Assembly: GCA_948567375.1 (NCBI GenBank)
Contig: OX419760.1
Coordinates: forward strand, 13,268,001 to 13,332,000
Origin: Lunularia cruciata
Taxonomy: Eukaryota; Streptophyta; Marchantiopsida; Lunulariales; Lunulariaceae
DNA: 64,000 nucleotides
Reading direction: 5' to 3'
Shown here: positions 45,200 through 56,640 of the stretch, piece after piece
Layout: each line of letters starts with the position of its first letter
How positions within the stretch are numbered: position 1 is the stretch's first letter
Made by a program: the position numbers and the translations under genes
Notes under the pieces: generated by a model
What the model was told of the DNA's origin: nothing
Database searches by the model: none
Seen by the model: the letters and a program-made list of their open reading frames with translations, nothing else

Positions 45200-46080
45200 G
45201 GTGCAAGTAGTACACCTTCTATCTTATAGGCCACAATTAGTATGTTATGCTGATGAGGAGCTAGGAAATTTTGGAGTGAAGCATACATATAGCTTACTCA
45301 ATAGTTATTATTGGTGGTAAAGAGTGCAAACTAATGTGCAACAACTTGTTGCCAAATATATGGTTTGTAAGCAAGTTAGAGCACATCATTCAATGCTCCT
45401 ATGTTATAGTTACACCTACTACCTATCATGAGGTTGGATTACTACTAGAGTTTGGACTTTGTTGGACGTTTACTATTGACTATGAGACGTCATTAGTATG
45501 TTTTGGTTATGGTAGAGAACTTCTATAAGTGGATTGAGTTGGTGATACTTCCCGAGAAGTCTAATGAAAGGACAACTTATTTGTTCTTGGATTGGGTTCT
45601 TAGTTGTTTTTGTTCTCTAGCCAAGGTCTTCACTAATCAAGGTACAAAGTTCTTGGGAGAGGTTTAGGTCTTGTGTGACACGACCTTGATTGATCATTGT
45701 ACTACATTTCAAGATTACTTTGAGGCAAATGGTTTGGCAGAGAGAGTTGTCTAGATTGTGAAGAGAAGATTGCATAAGTATGGTTTAGAGAGAGGCCACT
45801 AGGGAGATTGGCATCTCCAGTTACCTTGGTTTTCTATAGACTATTGGTTCAACTAGCAAGTCTCTTTAACATTCTTATCTTCCTATATCTTATTCTATGG
45901 ACAAGATGCAAATTTACATACAACCATTTGTGATGGTGCTATTGTAGTTTTGGACTTAGATGATCCAAAGCCATGGGTGTACACATGTTCTCAACTAGCA
46001 AAGATCTTTCAAAGAGTGATATTGATGGCCTTTAAGAACTTGGAGATTGCTCAACATTAAGTTACTTTACGTTATGCCAT
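45200..46080 (+). pseudogene. Integrase of copy 3
   Basis: The zinc-binding part is around 45240-45400 (NFGVKHTYSLLNSYYWW). The core then reads VENFYKWIELVILPEKSNER, VFTNQGTKFLGE (Asp now Asn), and NGLAERVV (Glu kept, about 45730). The C-terminal part around 45840-46040 is broken. Confidence 0.82.
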
Positions 46081-46314
46081 TATTCAAGGAGGAGGTTGTA
46101 GATCTTTGATCTATCAACTTGGGTGATTATGTATATCTATAATAGATTTCACCAATGACTTTTGATGTGACTTTAGTTTGCACTATCTTGAGAGTGCATG
46201 ATATTTTTCCTTCTAGAGTCCCCATGTGGAAAGACATGATGTTGATGTTTGGAAGGATCATATGCTCAATTGTGTACCATTGATGGCATGATGGACCCAA
46301 GCTTGGCAATTGTA

Positions 46315-46470
46315 GAGGTAGGCTTGCAGTGTATGTTATATGGCTCTAATTGTGGGGTTGCTACTATGTTGGTGTGTGATAATTTTTCTATAGGATGGCA
46401 TATGACATGTTTTATTCCTTCTCTCATGTGGTTCCTCGAGGGTAATGGCTATATCCTTGATGTTCTTGAC
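46315..46470 (+). pseudogene. PHD-type zinc finger of copy 3
   Basis: It reads GLQCMLYGS, CGVATMLVCDNFSIGWHMTC, FIPSLMWF, then in another frame WLYP, a stop and a Cys codon. Ligands one, three, five (His), six and eight are kept; two, four and seven have each changed by a single base (TGT to TAT or TTT). Together with copy 1, every one of the eight ligands is attested in at least one copy. Confidence 0.78.
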
Positions 46471-46763
46471 ATCTTAGTTTATTTGCTCCTTAGGTGTTAT
46501 AGATTGCAGATAGGCAATTAACAATGGTGCATGATAGCACCTGGCCTCTTGATAGCCCCCGGGCCTACCATACGCCATACTATATGCTTAGTCTAGATAA
46601 CTATTTGGAGTTAGAGAGGAACCTAATTGCTACTATATGGGAGGGGAGTGGTTGATTGTGGCATTTTACAATTTGTGTGTGACTTCTTATATGAGTTGTG
46701 TTTCTATGATGTGTGATGTTGATAGCGAGTATGTTATGTAATAAAGTATATATGCACAATAGT

Positions 46764-47112
46764 TGTCACAAAATTTATAGCACCTAAGTTAGTTTGCTAG
46801 GACATTGTACTAAGTATCTTGGCAGCCTCAATTTTATCACTAACTACTCATGGGTTACTTGGTGGTGGTTGTCTACTACATAAGGGTTTTTGATTGTACT
46901 GCTAGAGTCACCCTTTGCACCATTCATAACATCAGATGTGTCACTAGGGTTGGACTCCTTGGCTTCCCAAGGAGGAGTATACCTTGAAGTGGAGCTCCAA
47001 AGAGCTGACCTCCTATGTGTTCATTATTCTAGCTCTTGGCTATGGTTGATAGAGTTAACAAGTGCATACTTGGATTCTCTTTGCTAGAGTGGGTGTAGCT
47101 TGACGAGTGTAA
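46764..47112 (+). repeat. 3' LTR of copy 3, truncated
   Basis: It begins TGTCACAAAA after a conserved internal end (tatgcacaatagt). It matches the minus-strand LTRs and the orphan piece at 19830-20165. It ends after 'gtgggtgtagcttgac', about 100 bp short of the 450-bp shared block. The DNA beyond is of a different kind. Confidence 0.8.
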
Positions 47113-49177
47113 GAGGTACTTGTCTGAAGAATGGAAGAATGCCTTGACATCAGCAATTTTTTATTTTATATTACTGATTTTCAAATCTATTACAAAACCC
47201 ATATTATATAAATTATTATCATTTAGTGTTAGTTATATTTTTTTTTAAATCAACAAATATTTTAAAAATTGAGAATTTTTAATAAAATTTTTAACAGTCA
47301 ATCATAAAACATCAGTAGGATAACCAGGAATAATGATTTACGTATATTTATTATATCAAATCAAGAAAAAATGATTTAATTAGTGGTTGTTGTCAGAGGA
47401 TGTTATCATTGGAGTTTGCTCTGTCTGTAAAAAAATACTAAACCGATCCGTTCCTTGGAGTAAACCTCCCGTCACTATCCATCAGTAACGCCATCCCGTC
47501 ATCTTACGTAGTCCTTTTCTTGCCTACCGCTCAGCTTGGGATGAATTAGCGGCTCCGCTCAATTCGTTGCACCCGAGTTGTAAATCCTGACCAAAATTAG
47601 CAATCGGTATCGAGGTATATATTTTCGCGGTCATCAACTTTAACTTCAAGCCTTTTCATGAAAATACGACCTTGATGAAGAAGTAGAGGGAGGTGGTGAA
47701 CTTTATGTCACATCCTTTGTATGCAGTATACGCACATGGATCACAGACAGGTGATATCCAGTCGAATCAGATTTGTCTTTCCACATAATGCGAAACGGTA
47801 AATCGTCACTGCACATTTACTGATAAAGATTCTTATAAGCTTCTCGTCTCATATCCACCTCGTATGTTCACTAAGAAATTATCACTAGATCAGCTGTTCA
47901 CGCCTTGGCTACCGGCTTGTAACAACTGTATTCTACTGTGTGCTTATGGGATTTCCAACGTACTTACATCACCCAAATGCCGGGCTAGAAAGACCTTGAT
48001 GTTCCCTCTTAAGTCTGCTGTACTTGAATCGTTATCACTGAGACTGGCATGGTTAGCACTAGCTAACGTGAAGAGCCAATACTTGTGACGCTAGCTGTCT
48101 TTGCATGACTGACTTGTTCCTACTGTTAATGCGCACTACAAGACGCACACATATCTGACTGTAAATATATAAACTGTAGAGAACAAAATATTGCCCATCG
48201 GATCATGTCTACAGAGTTATGTTTTTCACTGTTATAGATCTTTTCGACACGGAGCATCATGATCCGTTTGTATCATATCCATGTCAATTGAGCCTGATTT
48301 CTCCTAGCAGTAAGTTTCTGTTATAGAAGTGTTTTGTTAACGTACTTTGCGCAATAGTTCAAGCATCTAACGGTAAGCCGGATCATCAATCAGAACAGAC
48401 CAAATTATATCTCAAGTTCATTCGCTTTTTCATCGATCACGACTCCACTTCATTGCCAATCACACGTTATCGAAGGCATCCACTTCATCATCGCTGTCTA
48501 CTCTCTCAGAACGAGCATGACCCAGGTCGTGATGTTCAGTTCTAGAGTATACGTTCCGTAGAAAGGAGACTTCTCCGATGCAAAGGCCAGAGAACGTCTC
48601 CGGGACTTCGGTATGCACGGTCGTTTCAAATTGTAGTAACTACCAACCGATCACCACAATCTGACAGAAAAATCAAGGGGCTACCGGTGAGAACGAGATC
48701 ATTCTGGATAGCATCCGAATAACGAATATCATCAGGGGATAGGAAAATCTCCAGGAAGCCAGAATCCTAGACTTAGGGAAGATCAGTGGGACTTAAAGGT
48801 AGAATGTAAACTGAATGGCCAGAACCCTCCACTGAGCTACTTAATACAAGTTCCCTGACTCGATCACTTACTTTCAAATCTAAATTTGAAACAAAATACC
48901 GTCACATCAAGTGAGCTTCGGAATATCCGGATGTCAGGAGAAGGTATCACGATTGAGTTTTAAAGCCCACGAACTTACGCCAGACAAGGAATCGGCGGTC
49001 TAAATGGCCCAAACGGCCATACCTGTCGTACCGGAAACTGCAATTCGAGCTGCCACTGCAAGGAGAATAGTTAGTTGTAGAACTCAAGCAAGGAGTAAGC
49101 ATACATCCCGTTTGGCTGCTCACCTACAGCACTACATAAACCAAACCGACTAACAACCGGGGTGAACAACTTTGGAT

Positions 49178-49278
49178 GCATTTTGACGAGTAGGTTGAGT
49201 AATTAGGACTCGTCAAAATGCTTATAGGAACTATGCATCATCTGTCTTGGACTACGAGTAGGTTAAGTAATTAGGACT
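49178..49278. repeat. Hairpin with overlapping direct repeat
   Basis: GCATTTTGACGAGT (49178-49191) pairs perfectly with 49208-49221 across 16 bases. The 25-bp stretch at 49186-49210, which spans the loop, is repeated at 49254-49278 with one mismatch (acgagtaggttgagtaatta / acgagtaggttaagtaatta). Confidence 0.7.
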
Positions 49279-49540
49279 TCATGCCCCCTTGAAGAGTGAG
49301 GACCCATCCGAGGATGTTAAGGCAATTCTTGTCATGGGACTGCGCTATCGAGAGGAGACGTGACACATGAAGTTCATTTACAAATATTATTACTAGCAGC
49401 AGTATACTCATCGGATTCTCAACTTTCCTGCCAAAAGCACAGTGCATGTTCCCTGTTATCCGCAAGATGCATTGATAATATTCTCAATTGTCCATGATTG
49501 AAGCTACGTAGCAAGTGTGGATACCGGTACTTCTCCACTC

Positions 49541-49618
49541 CATATGACACTAGAAACAGGAATCAACGTAGGTTAGTATGTGTAGCTCCCTACCGTTGAT
49601 CCTGTGTCTAGTATCATG
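49541..49618. ncRNA. Imperfect long hairpin, miRNA-precursor-like
   Basis: The arms 49541-49568 and 49594-49618 pair at 23 of 25 positions with two small bulges, and the stem extends by TAGG/CCTA into the loop, leaving a loop of about 15-20 bases. The size and the few bulges resemble a plant miRNA foldback. I do not recognise a known mature miRNA, and expression cannot be judged from sequence. Confidence 0.3.
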
Positions 49619-51669
49619 ATCATGAAGGTACAGTTCGGTGACAAATTCTGCTCATACCAGCCACTTATGGGTAGAAGCTCCCTAAAACCTCAAGTTCAAC
49701 TTGGCATCAATGCACTTATAATTGACACCAGATATGTACAGAAATTCACAATTACTTTGAATATATGAGTACGTTCTTATATAGTTTATATAGTTTAGTT
49801 TCTGCAGTTTATTTAGCTTATATATCCTAAACTATATTCATTATTAGTTTGAATATATTTTGCTATAGAAAACAATGAATATAATTCGCTATAGAATTGG
49901 AACTCTGCATTTCAGTTGCCTTATATACCTGCTGCACGGTAGGTTATTAGTCGGGTCTAAAACACCATTCTTCACCAGAGGACATGTGGAAGGAAACTAA
50001 ATCCCACTGATACTTTTTAAATTCACCGACAGGGAATCTGTAGTTTCTACGAGCACGCGAACTTCTGCTTAAGCGCCCGTTAGTTTATTGAGTGGTTTCC
50101 CTGTGCTCGCAAATCATCTGAGAGTCTAGCAACTTCAAAACGGATGCGAGCTAGTCTAGGTACAGCTCCGCATCTACGAACATGTAACAGAACAGAACGT
50201 CTCCTTTCCAACTGAGTGAACTGTAAATCTGGCGGTTTGCAGAACAAAGCATGGTCAACAAACTCTGGTATTGAGAGTACTGCTAGATAAGCAGACTTTA
50301 TGATTTATTGTATATGTATTATAGGTAGTGGACTGTGACATTGAAATCTAAGCTTTGCAGCCGGACACTAGCAATCTCCTCACACGATCCACTTTCATGT
50401 GAAGGAGACGACTCGTACATCAGTGACAAGCTGTAGCGAGTGTACGCTATTGTAGGGGTTGTTTCACCCGAGCAAATTCTGCCTATTTACATCATTTGGT
50501 ATATACATGTAATTATTTATATATCATCCGGTCTAGGATATCTCATCGTATATATTGCTCAATCCAAGTAAGTTGGGCTCTTGCGGTTTTCATCTTCAGA
50601 CTAGCAATTCACCTAGCCTACCACTAGTACTCCCTTCCTATCCTAGTGCTCAACAAGTATCAAGAAACTGCTGGGCTTGAGATATCTCTGAGTATACTAG
50701 AAGTGGAAGCAAGTCAGGAGCTCGAGCCTAAAGCTTGAACGACTTGCCTTCTGTAACAACTTCGATGTAGCAGACACCTTTCCTCCTTTATGAGTAAGAC
50801 GATCTCGGGTGCTAAGACTTGTGGTAGATCCACGTATTGAAGTTTCCAAAATACAAGCAGTTTTCGATGCATGATCGCGCCGGATCATGGAACCAGCTTG
50901 AAGAATGTAGGTGATACGACCATGTGGTATTTTGACTAATTCTGAAGAAACAACTCGCATGAACCTGCCCTTCCGACAATGCTAAGTTGACCTAGACTGG
51001 AACCTTAGTTTCTGCAGTAACTATTATCTTTCTTTTCTAAATATGTGTGGATTCAATCTTGAAAGGGAGACGTAGTCACCGCGGTTGTAATGTATATACA
51101 CCAAGCCTCCACGAGAATCATATATATTATCTACATATACACACAAGTTCAAAGCAATACATAGCCCCATCTCACATTTCGGGAGTGTCAGTCGCGAGAA
51201 CCGCTTGAATTCTCATTTCAGAAGATGGCTAAGCTGCTCCTGGTGTGGTGCAGACTCGCCTTAGCGGGAGAATCCATTGCTGTAACTCTAGCTCTCACGT
51301 CAATATCATACTGAGCAGTGTAGCTGTTATGCTTTTCCTCGTGCGAGGGCGGCTCGTTCAGGAACGCAAAGTTGCTCCTTCTCCACCTGACAAGTTTCAG
51401 ATGTACAACACGGATTCAGTCTCAGTTTTGCATTCTAGAGAGTAGCACTCCACTGAAGCTGTAAGGTGAAGCTAGCGTCATAAAGAGAAAGCAACCGCGT
51501 AGAAAAAACGAAGGATGGGAAGACCCCATCATATAAATGTGTCTCTTACAATTGAAGATTCACAAGAAAGCTGGAGGGTGTTATGAGCTTAGCAGTGTTC
51601 CAATGGACTATGGAATTCAATATAGTGATATTATGAAGAGAGCAATTTAATTGCCAATTATTACATAAC

Positions 51670-52876
51670 CTACCAGCATGATTTGGTGCTTCCATCTCCT
51701 CGCTCATTTGCCGTTGGTGACGTTGGCTGACTCCCACCCTCTGAGCTCATGTCAAGGTTAAACTCGTCTGCACCTTCTTCTGCGATTTCCTGTTCAGTTC
51801 CACCAGTGCAATCTCTGTTATCTATGCGTATACGTTAGATATAATCAGTTGTTGGAGTCTATCACTGACATTTAAAGGTAAGTAAACGTCCGGCACAAAT
51901 TTTCGTTGCCGCTTGTACAAATAATTCAAAGTTTGTACGCATAGTCAAAATGCAAGATCATAGAGATTTGCTTACAGGACTAAAAGATCTTGCAAGCTCA
52001 GCGGCCCTGTGAGCCTCTTCCAGATGCTCCCTGCTCTGGGTCGTCTTTGCTCGCCAGTATCGTTTCACCTCATCCCTTGTCAAGGATGACGTTGTGCGCT
52101 TGAGTACTGCCCATAGAGTACGATGGTGGACAAAGTCATGCCAGTGAGCGACAGTTGATGTCAAACCTAACATAACTACCAACGCTGTGACTAGCTATAA
52201 GTAGATAAGTAGGTTAACGATGAAAGAGATCAGCACTATACCGTTACTCTGAAGTTTTGCTATGTCCACTGACACCAATATTATATTATTTATCCCGTTC
52301 GTGAAGCCTATTGCAAAGCCCATGAATGGACAGGCTAAACCTATAGTTTCAGGGAAAAGGCGGACGAATAACTGTGAAATGCAAAGGTGAGAAGGATTTC
52401 AGGTTTTCAATGAAGACAATGACGACTCTTCTTTCTCATTAGCTCATTTTAATAGCGCGGAGAGTTGAGATATGAGACATCGTATTAAAGTACTGCTACA
52501 ACTCTGGAAAGCAAATTTCACATGACGATCTTGGTGTTTGAGATGAGGTCGTCATTAATGTCTACTGCATGTTCATGGAATCTGACCACATATGTGCACC
52601 ACGAGACGCGAAGAAAGGATCATAACTCTTGACAGAAACTCGAGCGTACTAACCCTTCTTTGAGCATGGAGGGGTTGTCGACCATCCAGCCATCAAGGAA
52701 CCCATTGTTGGTACAGGTCGTCGTCGACGTAGCTGACAGACGAAGTTCTTGAAGTATCTTCAGGTTCGCCACTGACTGCTTCAGAAGTTGTGGATTTTGG
52801 ACTTCTGAGCAAAATCTGTTCGCGGAGCGCAGATGCCTGCTAATTCTCAGACCATAAGCTTCCAAATTGCAGCTGT
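51670..52876 (-). CDS. Multi-exon gene for an unidentified membrane protein (3' part)
   Basis: Four minus-strand exons can be read. Exon a is 52876-52650: SCNLEAYGLRISRHLRSANR, then QSVANLKILQELRLSATS and GFLDGWMVDNPSMLKEG. Exon b is 52371-52248: LFVRLFPETIGLACPFMGFA, a hydrophobic helix, then NNIILVSVDIAKLQ. Exon c is 52184-51976: LVVMLGLTSTVAHWHDFVHH, then SLTRDEVKRYWRAKT and EHLEEAHRAAELARS. Exon d is 51814-51670: acidic and Ser/Thr/Pro-rich, ending in TAG at 51672-51670. Introns have AG acceptors (ACAG) and GT donors; b/c joins in phase. At a/b only the weaker GTACGC donor keeps frame, and c/d joins out of phase with the obvious GTAAGC donor. The plan (two hydrophobic segments, then a charged helix) suggests an integral membrane protein. 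I do not recognise the family. The N-terminus is not found. Confidence 0.5.
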
Positions 52877-55800
52877 CTGTGTCACAATTTTGACTGATTA
52901 AAAAAATTCCCTGGTAACGTGCTACCAATAACAAAAGTCTTCCAGATCACTCCGGATTTTTTCCTTTGGAACTCAAACAATCCAACGGACCAGTGCACTC
53001 AAAGAGCTAAATCCTTTCGACAAATTATGCGTTGAGCAAAGACAATACTTAGAAACTTTCTCACTCGATCCTGTTTCCCCAAGTGCTTCAGCTCTCTCTT
53101 ACAGTTTTTGATCTAGTTGAGTTGAATTGGGTCTAGAATCTAGTGATCTTATAGAACCACACAACTCCATACAGTCTGGAAAGAACAAACAGTGAAACAT
53201 GCATCGTCAGCATAATCAAGGGCTAGTCCGGCCACAATAAGATCTGCACACTACAGTGCAGACAGAACCTCTCTTACGAAACAACTGTCCAGGACTATCC
53301 AAACACTTATGTCTGGAGTCCCACACTTCAAATCTGTGTTCCTCTCTTAATTTAGAGAGGAACGGAATAACCGGCCTTGAGAACCGGCCACTCGCTTGGC
53401 ATATGACATGGGCAGGTGCAGCTGCTCTCCATATCGATGGTAGTGACCTGAATGACGTTTGTTCAGATCTTTGGCATGCGCGTGCTTGCTTTCATGTTGT
53501 GGGTTCACCAGTACATGTTGGTATCACACGGCGGGCACGAACATGTGAAGCTGTAGAGCACTCTACTGTATCAGACCATAAAGCCAGATTCTCATGCTGT
53601 GCAATCTTGCTTAACAGATGGACATTCCTACTTGTGGGTGTGAGAATATATCAAGAAATCGAATGGCTACGTCGGATAATCTGCAGTTTCACACAGTAAA
53701 CTCGTCTTTATTTAGGAATTTTGTCCTCTTATCTTTTCTCTGTTTTATCCTAGGAGACTATGACTTTCGCCGGACGAATTTTGCAGGATCGTCCCAAGCG
53801 TTGATAACTTGCTAATAGCTGCGTTGATGATTCGCTCTGATCAGGAGTAATTGGTTATTACGTCTCCTAATTACTTTAGTGTTACCAAATTAAAGGAAGC
53901 GGGGAGAACTAGATGAATCATGCTATTGCCATATGTAAACAGGGAAATAAAGAACTTTCTAAACAGAAAAGAACTACTTCGAGATGTAGTTCCATCTTAC
54001 AAATAAAACAGTGTAAATATTTTTCTCAACTTTACTCAACTAGTTTACTCAATTAGTTCTGAGTAGAATCTATGCTTTTAAGGAGTGTATTCATAATTTA
54101 CAATAGCTTGTCACCCTACTTTAAAGGACTGACAATATTCTCTAATTAATTCGTATAAAGGCTATCACCGAAGTGGCAGTTTAAAGTGAAATGATTCAGA
54201 CTACGCTTTTAGCTTTGCGCTGAAACAAGGTTACTCAAAACAGTCATACGCTTTGTAGTCATAGAAATCTAAATTTTTTTGAAACTGAAGAATATCCACT
54301 ATTTATGCACAAAGATAAAGCTAATTCCAATGCCAATTAAGGGTCCAGCGAGAGAGAAAAGAAATGCAGATTTTGCATACTTGATTACATGCACACTTCT
54401 CACATTTTGAATTCAGTTTGTATTTGACATATATGTATTTAATGGATAACTAGTTTATGTATAGATAACATAATTAGTTAAACAAAGCTAATGGGTGTTA
54501 ATTTATATGGAACTAATCCAATATTTTGAAAATAATCCAGGGTTCCTGTTGAAGCATAAGGATGAATTCACTTACACTTTAATATATTGTCTCATAAAGA
54601 AACAATTTTTGAATTCAACTTATTATAAATACACTACCTTGTGACTCGGATGGTAGCTTAGTTGATCTAATGGTTCATTTTGCTCAAGAATCGATGAATG
54701 TTTTAAATGTTACTTTAAAGAAGTCATTGTTCTACTCCGGTTTTAGTCGACTCTTGGAGTAGAGGTGGTTCCATGTTGCAGACTTTGCTTTTACAAGTTA
54801 CAAAAGTTTGGATTTATATATCATTGTCAATTTCTTGTTCAAGTATTCATGTGCATATATTTTCGAAAATAAAAGTCTGAAGCTTTTTGCATGTTAATCA
54901 ATATAAGAACTATAAAAGGTTATAACTTCAAATAAAGGACTCATAGAGGTGATTATTATAGTTTATTAGTCTTATCGAAATAAGATTGGGGATCTTTATA
55001 AACTTTGCACATTGGTCAATCAAAGAACTTGCAAGGCAATAGGTTCAAAGGAGTGCTCATAGAGATAATTATGATAGTTCATTTATACTATAAATATAAT
55101 CATAAGATCCTTAATCTTATTATTTTTTTACATGGAATTATAAGAAGAGTTTGATATACTGAATATGAAGCACATAAATTTCTAGTAGGAATAATTATAT
55201 ACATCTTTATCTCTGTTTATTTTATAGTAGATATGACTTTAATCAAGTAGAAGATATATACTTAAATGACGATAAGGATATATTTCTATTTCATCATTGT
55301 AGAATATTACAGTCATCGAATTACTGTAAGCTGCAAATTCCAACAATTTATAATTCAAATGGTATGCATATTTTCTATACAACGAAGTGCATAAATCTTT
55401 CAAATGTATAACTTACGGGATAGTTCAAAGTCAGATGGTGATCATAGTGCGCTCAATCATGCGACTTATCCATTCAAGAATTGCTTGAAATGGCAAAGTA
55501 TTTCCTCTTTCATGTTTTTCCGCTTTCATGTTTTCTATATACAATCGACATAAATATGATACTCGAATCAAATGGTTACTCAATCGTAAATCACCAAGTA
55601 AGTTCTTTTTTATCACTTTGCATCACATGTTGAGTGCTTCTTATGTGAGATGATATGAATATGATAGTGTCATACTTATTGTGAAACTGCCTTTCGGATG
55701 AGAGTATGGTGAACATGAGTTAAATGTGTCGTTTTCTGATACTATTGTCTAGTCCAGATTTGAAGTTATTATGACCTGGCGATCTTATCTCCATTTGTAA

Positions 55801-56209
55801 TTTAAATTATTTCATATTTAAAATAAATTTCAGACTATGCTTGGAAGTTTTTGAAGTTCAAAACCGGGTAGTTGGATGTTGCCTTAAAGTTTCAATGTGC
55901 ATCGGGGAATGAAAGCCAATTGCAAATCATTCATTGCTTCTTCTTTCTATGGAACTTTGAAGGTTATCTTCTTTCCTTGTAAGAATATAAACATTTTGAA
56001 TTGATAATAGCAATTTTCAATTTAATCAGTAGTGATCATCATTTTCATTAGTACATTTTTCATTCTAGATGTCCAGTCTGCTGTATGGAACTTCATCAAA
56101 TTATTGGATATGTGACTTGAATGACACTCCTACAACATTTTGATGTATGTATAAATTTCTTCGAGAGAGTTGGCTAATTTCATTTAAAGATGCCCATTAG
56201 GATTAGGAA
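52877..56209. other. Upstream of the membrane-protein gene: intron or intergenic DNA
   Basis: 52877-53815 keeps the CpG-richer character; a 147-codon plus frame at 53256-53699 is open, but so is much of the minus strand, and neither has a known domain. From 53880 to 56200 the DNA is strongly AT-rich with no long frames, compatible with a large intron or intergenic DNA. 5' exons of the minus-strand gene would be expected here but none could be supported. Confidence 0.4.
53338..53363. repeat. Perfect 10-bp inverted repeat
   Basis: GTTCCTCTCT and AGAGAGGAAC flank the six bases TAATTT. Just after it a 7-bp direct repeat ACCGGCC occurs twice (53370-53376 and 53383-53389). Confidence 0.6.
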
Positions 56210-56214
56210 TGCGG

Positions 56215-56640
56215 TACATACCACACGGGGTAGCGACGGTTTATTAAAAACAGGACTCTGCTAAGTAACCCAAAGTAAATACGATGCTAAGTAATACGAT
56301 GTATAGAGCTGGAAGGTGAAAAGGAGAAGTCTTTTAAGCTTCGAATGAAAGCCGCGATACACGGTTCGAATCCATCCGGATGCCGGATGCTGGGATACTC
56401 CCTCCCTTATAAAATGACACGTTGCACTGTAGGCTTCGAAAACGGGATAAGGGAAGCGTGTTTGCTTCGTCGCGATGGGAAGGATGTTCTTGAGGAGCGT
56501 CGACTGTGGACCGTCTTTACGCCACGTTCAAGCGCTCCCGTGCACTGCGGTTTTCTTTCAAACTTACCTCACATTTTGCAAGAATCTAATAAGATGCACT
56601 TTCTTGACGAGAACTGATCTATGACAGGATGCGCTTCAAC
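56215..56640 (+). pseudogene. Mitochondrial DNA insert with a 26S rRNA fragment (NUMT)
   Basis: 56221-56365 reads 'cacggggtagcgacggttta', 'ttaaaaacaggactctgcta', 'agtaacccaaagtaaatacg', 'gctggaaggtgaaaaggaga', 'agtcttttaagcttcgaatg'. This is the conserved 3' half of the large-subunit rRNA as in plant mitochondria ('GTAGCGAC.GTTTATTAAAAAC' is also recognisable in bacterial 23S). An internal deletion is evident at about 56310, where 'gtatagagc' runs directly into 'tggaaggtg'. Beyond 56365 the GC-richer character continues to about 56640, with 'ggttcgaatcc' near 56361, so other mitochondrial pieces may be joined. Confidence 0.75.

Larger units (their letters stand above)
39400..47112 (+). mobile_element. 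Methyltransferase gypsy element, copy 3 (plus strand, 5'-truncated)
   Basis: It starts inside the gag knuckle region and reads on through protease, methyltransferase (split by an insertion), RT, RNase H, integrase, PHD finger and a partial 3' LTR (46764-47112). Element order and residues match copy 1 in inverted orientation. Stops are abundant, so this is the older or faster-decayed copy. Confidence 0.85.
47113..51669. other. CpG-richer low-copy region without recognisable genes
   Basis: The first 250 bp are AT-rich, then the DNA changes: CG dinucleotides are frequent (for example 'aaccgatccgtt', 'cctcccgtc', 'ttcgcggtc'), purine runs vanish, and no match to any transposon in the window is seen. 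Frames such as 47864-48088 (+) and 50697-50960 (-) are open for 75-90 codons but have no domain I know. The region lies downstream of the multi-exon gene at 51670-52876 and could hold its 3' neighbourhood or a further gene. Several hairpin-forming sequences are present (49178-49221, 49541-49618, 50143-50174). Confidence 0.45.

Noticed and set aside
47864-48088. Plus-strand frame of 74 codons
   Set aside because: No domain, no splice context and no similarity to anything in the window.
53256-53699. Plus-strand open frame of 147 codons as a gene
   Set aside because: It opens with GTG, has no recognisable domain, and the complementary strand is also open over much of it; kept only as part of the unassigned region.
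54655-54690. A-box-like 'tagcttagttga' as the start of a tRNA gene
   Set aside because: No B-box, anticodon stem or acceptor stem follows.
56355-56375. tRNA gene suggested by 'ggttcgaatcc'
   Set aside because: The T-stem does not pair (two mismatches in five) and no A-box or acceptor stem lies at the right distance; it sits next to a mitochondrial rRNA fragment and is probably a broken piece.
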